A stretch of DNA of 64,000 nt from Sphingomonas sp. 1F27F7B. Lineage in GTDB: Bacteria > Pseudomonadota > Alphaproteobacteria > Sphingomonadales > Sphingomonadaceae. Made by a program: the position numbers and the translations under genes. The stretch spans positions 1 to 64,000 of the forward strand of contig NZ_SCMK01000026.1 of NCBI RefSeq assembly GCF_005503355.1, given 5' to 3'. Positions 25,217 to 32,779 of this stretch are shown here, piece by piece; within the stretch, counting starts at the first letter, position 1; every line of letters starts with the position of its first letter. The notes beneath the pieces are model-generated. The model searched no databases. It saw nothing but the letters and a program-made list of their open reading frames with translations, and was not told the origin of the DNA.

Positions 25217-27838
25217 ATGAGCCGTTTGCTGCTGGGGCTGCTGGCCTCCTCGACCCTTGTGCCAGCTGCGGCGTTCGCGCAGGCCGCCCCTTCCGATTTC
25301 ACCAGTGCCACGCGCTATGATGGCGCGCAGCGCATTACCGGCACGATTGCGCCCGATCCGGACGGCGCCGGGCCGCTGCACCACCTTGCCGTGCGCAACA
25401 GCTATGATGTCGCTGGCAGGCTTATACGGGTCGAGAAAGGCGAACTCACCGCGTGGATGTCCGAGGACATCAAGCCGGCCGATTGGAGTTTGTACACGAC
25501 GTTCACGATCGCGCAGCAGACCGATACGGCATACGACGCGATGGATCGCAAGATCCGCGAGGATGTTTCATCGGGCGGCGTCACCTATCAGGTCACGCAG
25601 TACAGCTATGACACAGCGGGCAGGCTGGAATGCGCGGCGGTGCGGATGAACCCTGCAGCCTTCGGGAGCCTGCCGGCAAGCGCCTGCACGCTGGGGGCGC
25701 AGGGCAGCCAGGGCCCGGACCGGATCACGAAGAATGTCTATGACGCGACCGGCCAGCTACTGCAGGTACGCAAGGCGGTAGGAACGAGCATCGAGCAGGC
25801 CTATACGACGTACAGCTACACGGCGAACGGCAAGCAGGAATATGTCGTAGACGCCAATGGCAACAAGGCGCGGCTGGTCTACGATGCCTATGATAGGCAA
25901 GTTCAATGGCAATTCCCCTCGACGGGCGTGCCGGGCGGCTATGACGGCTCCACGCCCGCCAGTGCGCTGGCAACGTCGGGCGCGGTCAACACCAATGACC
26001 GCGAGGAATATGGCTATGACCTCAACGGCAATCGCACCTCCTTAAGGAAGCGTGACGGGCGAGTGTTCGGCTATACCTTCGACGCGCTCAACCGGATGAC
26101 GGCGAAGACTGTGCCGACGGCATGTGTCGCGGGCTACGCCTGCACCAATGTGCCCGCGACGATGGCGCGCAGCGTCTATTACAGCTACGATCTGCGCGGC
26201 CTGCAGACGGCGGCGCGGTTCGACAGCGCGAGCGGCGCGGATGCGGTGACCAACGGCTATGACGGGTTCGGGCGGATCACGTCGAGCACCACCAGCATGG
26301 GCGGCGTGAGCCGGACGCTGGGCTATCTATACGACGCCGATGGCAACCGGACACGAGTGACATTCCCGGACGGCAACTATGCCGGCTATCATTATGACGG
26401 GCTGAACCGGCTGGATACGGCCGGAGTGAATGCGGCCACCAACCTGTTGACGCGCATCTACGATACGGCCGGCAGGCTCAATATGAACGGATCCGGCAGC
26501 TGGACCTATTATGCCTATGACGGCATCGACCGGCTGACAGGGCAGAACGAGGTGCTGACCGGTAGCGGGGCGGGCAGCGTTAACACGGTGCTGGGCTATA
26601 ATCCGGCCAGCCAGATCACGAGCCGCTCACGCAACAACGACGCCTATGGCTTCACCGGCTATGCGAACGCCAACCGCGCTTATACGGTCAACGGGCTCAA
26701 CCAATATGGCTCTGCCGGGGGCACGAGCTTCGGCTATGATTCGAACGGCAACCTGACGGCGAGCGGGAGCACGGCCTATACCTATGACGCCGAGAACCGG
26801 CTGGTGGTGGCCTCAAGCGGCGTGCAGCTGACCTGGGACCCGCTGGGCCGTCTCTACGAGACCTACAGCCCCACTACCGGCACCACCCGCTTCCTCTATT
26901 CGGGCGACGAGCTGGTGGCGGAATATGATGGCGCGGGCGACATGCTGCGGCGCTACATCCATGGGCCGGGCGAGGACGACCCGCTGGCCTGGTTCGAAGG
27001 CGCGGGGCTGGGCGGAAGCTGGCCGAACGTGCGGCTGCCCAAATCGGACCATCAGGGCTCGATCACAGCCTGGACCGATGTGAACGGCGCACTCAGCCAG
27101 ATCAACAGCTATGACGAATACGGTATCCCAGGGGCGGGCAATATCGGGCGCTTCCAGTATACTGGCCAGGCTTGGATCCCCGAGCTGGGCATGTACCACT
27201 ACAAGGCCCGCATCTACTCACCCACCCTCGGGCGCTTTCTCCAGACTGATCCGGTCGGGTATGACGATCAGGTCAACCTCTACGCCTATGTTGGAAATGA
27301 TCCGATCAATAAGACTGATCCGAGTGGATTGGGAGAATGCCCACCCAATTGCAGCACGCTCCAACGAGCCGGACAGGTCCTTTTTGGGGCCGCAGAAGTC
27401 GTAGCTGGCGCCTTGGGAATCGTTGCCGGAGCTGCCGGAGATGGAGCAAGCGGCGCCGCTACCGTTGCCACGGCCGGGGCCGCCACTCCAATCACGGTCC
27501 CAGCCGCCGTGGCATCGACTGCAGCGATCGCTGGCGGCGTTGTCTTGGCGACGGATGGCGCGAAAAGAATATCGGGAGCTCTATTTAGCACCAACCCCAA
27601 CGAAACCGGTCCATCTCAGTCCGGCGGAGGGCGAAATGCGCAGAAATCCAACCCAGATCGCGTCGCAGCAGCACAGCAGCGTATAGAAAAAGCGCGCACG
27701 GAGTTGCAGGCTCTTAGATCTAAGCCGAACAAAACCCCACAAGACAAGGTTGACATAGAAAAATTGCAAAAGGGAATAAAAAGAGACCAGCTCAAAACGC
27801 TTCGCTCCGAGAATCATTCCGTTAAGGAGAAGAGATGA
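25217..27838 (+). CDS. Exported C-terminal RHS chain with ENHS-type tip (locus C, chain 2)
   Basis: An 873-residue protein with its own signal peptide (MSRLLLGLLASSTLVPAAAF, cleavage after AQA), strong GGGGG ribosome-binding site, and YD repeats starting at residue 30. It begins about two YD units earlier than chain 2 of locus B: the PDPDGAGPL block is at the N-terminus here but at the end of chain 1 in locus B. The RHS core lies near residues 635-705 (FLQTDPVGYDDQVNLYAYVG, NDPINKTDPSGL). The tip has a Gly/Ala-rich hydrophobic stretch of about 70 residues, then a charged helical end: GGGRNAQKSNPDRVAAAQQR ... NKTPQDKVDIEKLQKGIKR ... ENHSVKEKR. NAQ...NKTP...ENHS ends recur in RHS tips as I recall, but I know no proven activity. 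The immunity candidate overlaps by ATGA. Confidence 0.8.
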   Translation: MSRLLLGLLASSTLVPAAAFAQAAPSDFTSATRYDGAQRITGTIAPDPDGAGPLHHLAVRNSYDVAGRLIRVEKGELTAWMSEDIKPADWSLYTTFTIAQQTDTAYDAMDRKIREDVSSGGVTYQVTQYSYDTAGRLECAAVRMNPAAFGSLPASACTLGAQGSQGPDRITKNVYDATGQLLQVRKAVGTSIEQAYTTYSYTANGKQEYVVDANGNKARLVYDAYDRQVQWQFPSTGVPGGYDGSTPASALATSGAVNTNDREEYGYDLNGNRTSLRKRDGRVFGYTFDALNRMTAKTVPTACVAGYACTNVPATMARSVYYSYDLRGLQTAARFDSASGADAVTNGYDGFGRITSSTTSMGGVSRTLGYLYDADGNRTRVTFPDGNYAGYHYDGLNRLDTAGVNAATNLLTRIYDTAGRLNMNGSGSWTYYAYDGIDRLTGQNEVLTGSGAGSVNTVLGYNPASQITSRSRNNDAYGFTGYANANRAYTVNGLNQYGSAGGTSFGYDSNGNLTASGSTAYTYDAENRLVVASSGVQLTWDPLGRLYETYSPTTGTTRFLYSGDELVAEYDGAGDMLRRYIHGPGEDDPLAWFEGAGLGGSWPNVRLPKSDHQGSITAWTDVNGALSQINSYDEYGIPGAGNIGRFQYTGQAWIPELGMYHYKARIYSPTLGRFLQTDPVGYDDQVNLYAYVGNDPINKTDPSGLGECPPNCSTLQRAGQVLFGAAEVVAGALGIVAGAAGDGASGAATVATAGAATPITVPAAVASTAAIAGGVVLATDGAKRISGALFSTNPNETGPSQSGGGRNAQKSNPDRVAAAQQRIEKARTELQALRSKPNKTPQDKVDIEKLQKGIKRDQLKTLRSENHSVKEKR

Positions 27839-28134
27839 AACACGATTTGTACACATTTGTGTTGGACGTAGACGGAGGAAGTTATATTTCTCAAATACTT
27901 GATCATGACTTACATGAAGCAATATTGTCGTGGTCGGATATAATGGATGGAGATATATTGAAGGCGTTCAACGTAAGTGAATACACCTTTATAAAAGAAT
28001 CTGTGGAAGCGGCCCTAAGAGACCCCGACCAAGGTCCAGTCGCTCTCGCGAATCTTAAGAATATCTGGTTTATGTATTTTTCCGTCAACGATATTACAGG
28101 ATACTTGAATATAATTAAGACAGATAATAAATAA
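27835..28134 (+). CDS. Candidate immunity protein for RHS locus C
   Basis: A 99-residue acidic protein (MKHDLYTFVLDVDGGSYISQ ...) without signal peptide. The ATG at 27835 overlaps the stop of chain 2 (ATGA), giving translational coupling. The gene is AT-rich, like the immunity candidates of the other two loci, but unrelated to them in sequence, as expected for tip-specific partners. The IS5-type element begins 18 bp after its stop. Role inferred from position. Confidence 0.62.
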   Translation: MKHDLYTFVLDVDGGSYISQILDHDLHEAILSWSDIMDGDILKAFNVSEYTFIKESVEAALRDPDQGPVALANLKNIWFMYFSVNDITGYLNIIKTDNK

Positions 28135-28152
28135 AATGAGCGTATCATTCTA

Positions 28153-28985
28153 GGGTCAGGACCCATTGATGTGAGAGGTGCGATCTGATTCAGGCTCCGC
28201 AAGGAGACTGACTGTGAGCAACCTGTACTGGCTGACGGACGAGCAAATGGCGCGGCTTGAGCCGTATTTTCCAAAGAGCCATGGCAGGCCGAGGGTTGAC
28301 GATCGGTGCGTGCTGAGCGGGATCATCTTCGTCAATCGTAACGGGCAGCGCTGGCGGGATGCGCCGAAGGATTACGGCCCGCACAAGACGCTCTACAATC
28401 GTTGGAAGCGCTGGGGTCAGATGGGCGTCTTCACGCGCATGATGGAGGGGCTCTCGACCGGTGCTGAGCGCAAGACGGTGATGATCGACGCGACCTATTT
28501 GAAGGCGCACCGCACGGCATCGAGCCTGGCGGTAAAAAGGGGGATCTCGGCCACCTGATCGGCTGCACCAAAGGCGGCATGAACACCAAGCTCCACGCCG
28601 TCACCGACGCCAACGGCCGCCCTTTGAGCTTCTTCATGACCGCCGGCCAGGTCAGCGACTATATCGGTGCAGCAGCCCTGCTGGACGAATTGCCGAAGGC
28701 TCAATGGCTGCTCGGCGACCGGGGCTATGATGCTGACTGGTTCAGGGATGCGCTGCAGGAGAAGGGCATAAAGCCCTGCATCCCGGGCCGGAAATCGCGC
28801 AACGAGCCCATCAAATACGACAAACGCCGCTACAGACGCCGCAATCGCATCGAGATCATGTTCGGCCGTCTCAAGGACTGGCGCCGCGTCGCTACCCGTT
28901 ACGACCGCTGCCCCACCACCTTCTTCTCCGCCATCGCGCTCGCCGCCACCATCATCTTCTGGCTATGACCAATGAGTCCTGACCC
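28153..28985 (+). mobile_element. IS5-family (IS427-like) insertion sequence
   Basis: An 833-bp element with inverted ends: left GGGTCAGGACCCATTGATG, right (read inward) GGGTCAGGACTCATTGGTC. Each end is flanked by TA within CTAG, which fits the TA target duplication of the IS427 group. It contains one transposase in two overlapping frames. The right TA is part of the stop codon of the DUF3137 gene. A decayed relative lies at 11663-11845. Confidence 0.88.
28214..28968 (+). CDS. IS5-family transposase, two frames joined by -1 frameshifting
   Basis: The first frame (GTG at 28214, AAGGAG seven bases upstream) reads LYWLTDEQMARLEPYFPKSH and runs to a TGA at 28556-28558. The second frame continues the same protein from GGKKGDLGHLIGC through LPKAQWLLGDRGYDADWFRD (DDE catalytic region) to NRIEIMFGRLKDWRRVATRY and ends at 28968. 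The switch is one base backward at the GTAAAAAGGGGG run (28532-28543), a typical slippery site of this IS group, so the break is probably programmed and the element functional. An accidental frameshift cannot be ruled out. Confidence 0.85.
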
Positions 28986-30190
28986 TAGTCGCGCGGAGGT
29001 AGCGCGACGGCACGGGCGGCCTGATCGAGATCGATGACGGCGTCGGCGGCATCGAGCACGGTCCGAATATCGTGATAAAGTTTGCTCAGGGCATCGCGGT
29101 TCGCGGCCGGCTCCCGGTAGCTCGGCGGCTCAAACAGCCTTCCCGCGCCGGCCCTCGGCAGCGCAATCAATAGCCGGTTGTCCTGCGCCAGCGCCAGCGG
29201 CCTGCCGAAGCCCAAAAGCGAGTTCAGGGCGAGGAAACGCTCCATGAACGCCGGGGTGAGCAGCGCGCGCGACGCGATCTGATCCGTCCCATAGACTTCA
29301 TAGACCTGCTCGAAGCGAGGGTCTTCGATACGGACACGCTCACGTCCATGCGCGCCCATCCGCGCACGGAAATTGCCGAGCCAGCCGTCGTCCGCGACCA
29401 CCGCCGTCGTTCCCTTCAGGGGGCGAGGAAGATCGATCCGGGTCAACAACCCGTCGAAAATGGTCTGTCGGCTCTCGCCGGCTTCCTTCGTCAGCCGCAG
29501 GTCCACGATGCTGAGCGAAAGACCTCGATAGGTGCCGAACAACTCGTCCTCGGCGACCACACGATCATAATCGCGGAAGATATATTGCTCTTGCAGCACC
29601 CCCATGTCGGGCATGACCGCTGGTCGATAGGACAGAGCGCCGAACTGGGCGGCAAGCTGCGGCAACACCCGCTCTTTATAGAGACGCCGATAGCGTTCGC
29701 CGAGCTTGTACGACGCCCAGATATGGCCGCCGAACCCGCCCGCGCCCACGAAAAGAAAAAGATCGAAGATACCGCTCGGATCCTTGCCGAACTGGGTGAA
29801 GATCCAGAACAACAACCCTGCCCCTGCACCGAGCGGAATACGCGATACTTCTCGCGCCTTGATCTGGCGCACCATGTCGACGCGCGTCGCTTCCAGCGCG
29901 GCCAGGACAGGCGCGAGGGAGCCCTCGATCTGCGCCATATTGGCGGGCTCGGCAGGCGGCGCGGCCTTGGGCGTGACGATCGCCATGGCCATCCACGCCC
30001 CGACGCCGGCGACGAGCAGCGCGGCGAACAGGCCCAGGAAAACGCCGCTCAACAGCCCGCTCAATCCCGGCGCGCGGCGCAGGCTGGCAACGAGAACGAG
30101 GAGGAACGTCGCAACCGCGGCGACCCCGAAACCCGCCAGCAGCAGTGCTGCCTTGCTCCGTCGGCCATCCGCAGCGGACGTCTCGCTCAT
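28985..30190 (-). CDS. DUF3137-family membrane protein
   Basis: A 401-residue protein with two hydrophobic segments near the N-terminus (about residues 14-35 and 42-70) and another hydrophobic pair near 120-155, then a cytosolic alpha/beta region (VVAEDELFGTYRGLSLSIVD, FDGLLTRIDLPRPLKGTTAV, FEQVYEVYGTDQIASRALLT). These match DUF3137 proteins, which are commonly encoded next to lemA. The ATG overlaps the lemA stop as ATGA. The stop codon TAG (28987-28985) coincides with the end of the IS5-type element, and the TA target duplication seems to have kept it. Function of the family is not established. Confidence 0.82.
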   Translation of the reverse strand: MSETSAADGRRSKAALLLAGFGVAAVATFLLVLVASLRRAPGLSGLLSGVFLGLFAALLVAGVGAWMAMAIVTPKAAPPAEPANMAQIEGSLAPVLAALEATRVDMVRQIKAREVSRIPLGAGAGLLFWIFTQFGKDPSGIFDLFLFVGAGGFGGHIWASYKLGERYRRLYKERVLPQLAAQFGALSYRPAVMPDMGVLQEQYIFRDYDRVVAEDELFGTYRGLSLSIVDLRLTKEAGESRQTIFDGLLTRIDLPRPLKGTTAVVADDGWLGNFRARMGAHGRERVRIEDPRFEQVYEVYGTDQIASRALLTPAFMERFLALNSLLGFGRPLALAQDNRLLIALPRAGAGRLFEPPSYREPAANRDALSKLYHDIRTVLDAADAVIDLDQAARAVALPPRD

Positions 30191-30768
30191 GGCGTGGTCA
30201 GGTACGTGGCGGCATCGACCGGCGCGCGCGCCGCTTCGGGCGCTTCGAAGAACGGCGGCGGGGAGGAGGCGCCTGCCAGCGCCGCCAGTAGCGGGCCGGG
30301 AAATATCTGTATCGCGTTTTTCAGGTCGCCCACCGCCGAATTGTAGAAACGCCGCGCCGCCGCGATATTGGTCTCGACTTCCTGATAGCCGCGCTGCGCC
30401 TCGATCATCGGGCCATCTGATTTCAACGCCGGGTAATTTTCAGCGACCGCGAACAGCCGGCCGAGGCCCGCCTCCAGCTGGCCTTCCGCAGCGAACTTGC
30501 CGGCGATCCCAGCCGGGTCCTGCCCGCCCGGCAGAGCGGCGGCCTTGGCGCGCAACGCCGTAACATCGTCGAGCAGGTCGCGTTCATGCTCCATGAAGCG
30601 GCGCGCTATCGTCAGCAGATTGGGGATCAGATCGTGCCGCTGATTAAGCTGCACATCGATGCCCGCCAGCGCTTCCGCAACGCGGTTGCGACGCGTGACG
30701 ATCATCGCATACCAGAAATAGAGGCCGGCCAGAACAACCGCGAGCACTATCCAGCCTATGGTGTTCAT
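30187..30768 (-). CDS. lemA: LemA-family protein
   Basis: A 193-residue protein with one N-terminal membrane anchor (MNTIGWIVLAVVLAGLYFWY) and the coiled-coil LemA body: NRVAEALAGIDVQLNQRHDL IPNLL, then AENYPALKSDG and RRFYNSAVGDLKNAIQIFP. The ATG at 30768 has GGGGCAGGTAG upstream and removes the unlikely basic extension of the longer frame. LemA proteins sit with a short periplasmic N-terminus and a helical soluble domain, and pair in many genomes with a DUF3137 gene as here (ATGA overlap). The exact function is unknown. Confidence 0.88.
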   Translation of the reverse strand: MNTIGWIVLAVVLAGLYFWYAMIVTRRNRVAEALAGIDVQLNQRHDLIPNLLTIARRFMEHERDLLDDVTALRAKAAALPGGQDPAGIAGKFAAEGQLEAGLGRLFAVAENYPALKSDGPMIEAQRGYQEVETNIAAARRFYNSAVGDLKNAIQIFPGPLLAALAGASSPPPFFEAPEAARAPVDAATYLTTP

Positions 30769-31068
30769 TCTACCTGCCCCCCTGCGCCATCTTCCAGCCT
30801 GAGCCGCCATCGGCAATGGATCAATGGATGTTATAATAACGGGGCCCTTCGCCAAATCCTTTTCGTGTGATCGCGCCCAGTCCGTTATAGATCGCCTGAG
30901 CGCCCGGCCCATCGCCGTGTTACCCGCTGCTCCTGACGCAGGATCATCATGGAGGCCGGATGCTAGATCGAACCCGAGTGCGAAACGAGGATCGGGATTG
31001 GCAGCGCGTGCAGTCGCGATATCTCATGGCTATCCTGGCAGACTGCCTGACCGAGCGAAGGGGCGAGC

Positions 31069-31479
31069 ATGGCGAAAGGGCGCAATAAGGCGATGCTGAC
31101 TGTGATGCTGCTATCATTGGCGGGATTGACCACCGGGGCTGCGTTTTTTTGGGGATGGCAGGTCATCGCGATGCCGGCTTGTACGGCGTATGCGCAAACC
31201 CAAGGCCTGACGCCGATCGGCTATCGCCCCGTCAACCGCTTTGGAAGTCAGCCCCGCAGCAGAATCCATGACATAAATGGCAGTTGCCTGTTGATCGATC
31301 GAAATGGCCACCAGCAGGGTCACGACCTGACACCCGAGCTTCATGGTTGGAAACGATACGGGGCCGCCAGCCTGCGTTATGACCTGATCTTCTTCGTGGC
31401 GTTGGTCGGTTGGGGGCTGCTCATTGCGATGTGGCCCGGTGACAAATCCAAGCAAGAGCCGGCTGGGGACCGTGGATAG
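31069..31479 (+). CDS. Hypothetical membrane protein with two transmembrane segments
   Basis: A 136-residue protein. One hydrophobic helix near residues 9-34 and one near 105-122 (LIFFVALVGWGLLIAMW) flank a domain of about 65 residues that holds two cysteines (PACTAYAQ and GSCLLIDR), so the middle part is probably periplasmic with a disulfide. GAAGGGGCGAGC before the ATG is a strong ribosome-binding site. It is divergent from lemA; the 300 bp between them hold no gene that I can see. No family recognised. Confidence 0.6.
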   Translation: MAKGRNKAMLTVMLLSLAGLTTGAAFFWGWQVIAMPACTAYAQTQGLTPIGYRPVNRFGSQPRSRIHDINGSCLLIDRNGHQQGHDLTPELHGWKRYGAASLRYDLIFFVALVGWGLLIAMWPGDKSKQEPAGDRG

Positions 31480-31602
31480 ACAGGGCGCCTGGGTGTCGAC
31501 AGCCGCTGAGCGGAACGTCCGGGAAGCATTGCGATATGCAAGAGGCTATCTTATCAGATTGCCAGATCTCATCGTATCCGTATCAGCAGTAAGTCGCCGC
31601 AT

Positions 31603-32685
31603 ATGGGAATGATAGTCAATCGAAGAGTATCTGAGGATATACTGATCTCAGATATATATGATTCCGCCCTGAATCCCGAATCATGGCAACGAGCGCTACG
31701 GATCTTGGGAGAAGCTACGGATTCCGTTTCGGCGGGGCTGGCCTTAAATCGACGTGGGTACGTTCAGGTCGAGGCTTCCTATAACGTAGATCCACATTAC
31801 AACGATCTTTATCGCGACCATTATTCGGGAATTTGTCCGCTTACGCCTTTGGCGTTCCAGCAGGCGCCTGGCTTGCGCCGCGGCTGGAGCGTTACGCAGT
31901 CTGCCGATTACAAAGCGTCCGAATATTTCAACGATTGGGCACGTCCGCAGGGCTGGATGGAAATCGTTGGCGTCGATCTTGTACGAAACGCGACCAATGT
32001 GGGCGGCCTTGCTCTGTGGCGTTCGGCCGGTGCGCTCGAGCTAAGTCCGGAAGCGATGGATCTCCTGCGTCGCGTTACCCCGCATCTTCGTCGCGCCTTC
32101 TCTATTCGCACGGCGCTGGACCAGGCCGCGTGTGCCGAAGAGACCATGAAGCGCGCCGTGCAGGCAGCGGGCTTCGCGCTTGTTCTATTGGCCGCGGATG
32201 GCAAGGTCGCGTTCGCCAACGAACGAGCCGAGACGCTGCTGCGGCGGCAATCTGGACTGTACGGCGCCCATGGGAGAATAGACCTTTCTGGCGTTTCGCC
32301 TGCGGCATTGGCCGGAGGAGCTACTTTCAACATTTCGCGCGGCGCCGGCGAATCCCCGCTGGCGGTTCACATCCTCCCCTTGCGGAAAGGACAGGCTGAT
32401 CGGATCGGTGTGGGCTCGCCAATCGCCGCAATGTTCATCCTCGACCCGTCCGCCGATTTCGAGGCCCGCGCGGCGGAATTTGGCCGACGCTTCAATCTGA
32501 CGACGGCCGAGACTCGGCTGCTGGCCAGAGTTGCCCGCGGCGAAGGTTTGCTCGCGACCGCCCGAGGCCTCGGCGTTACCGAGCACACCGCGCGAACCCA
32601 TCTCAACCGCATTTTCTCCAAAACCGATACGACCCGGCAAGCCGACCTTGTGCGGCAATTCCTGCAGACGACACTGCCAATCTGA
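31603..32685 (+). CDS. LuxR-type HTH transcriptional regulator
   Basis: A 360-residue protein with an unassigned sensory N-terminal region (residues 1-280) that includes a PAS-like segment (VQAAGFALVLLAADGKVAFA). The C-terminal LuxR/GerE HTH reads LTTAETRLLARVARGEGLLA, then ARGLGVTEHTARTHLNRIFS. It is a type of orphan LuxR common in sphingomonads; an AHL-binding domain is not evident. The following gene in the same direction, 94 bp away, is a trimeric autotransporter, a plausible target. An in-frame ATG at 31609 is an alternative start. Confidence 0.82.
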   Translation: MGMIVNRRVSEDILISDIYDSALNPESWQRALRILGEATDSVSAGLALNRRGYVQVEASYNVDPHYNDLYRDHYSGICPLTPLAFQQAPGLRRGWSVTQSADYKASEYFNDWARPQGWMEIVGVDLVRNATNVGGLALWRSAGALELSPEAMDLLRRVTPHLRRAFSIRTALDQAACAEETMKRAVQAAGFALVLLAADGKVAFANERAETLLRRQSGLYGAHGRIDLSGVSPAALAGGATFNISRGAGESPLAVHILPLRKGQADRIGVGSPIAAMFILDPSADFEARAAEFGRRFNLTTAETRLLARVARGEGLLATARGLGVTEHTARTHLNRIFSKTDTTRQADLVRQFLQTTLPI

Positions 32686-32779
32686 AACGCATGGCGGAAT
32701 GCCGGCGTCATTGGTTCCTTTGACGCGGATAGCCGAAAGGCCCGCTAGCGCTGGCTCCTTTCCAAGCAGGAGAGGAAAG

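Noticed and set aside
28558..28579. The stop between the two transposase frames considered as a gene-killing mutation
   Set aside because: A GTAAAAAGGGGG run at the switch and the otherwise intact protein fit programmed -1 frameshifting in this IS group.
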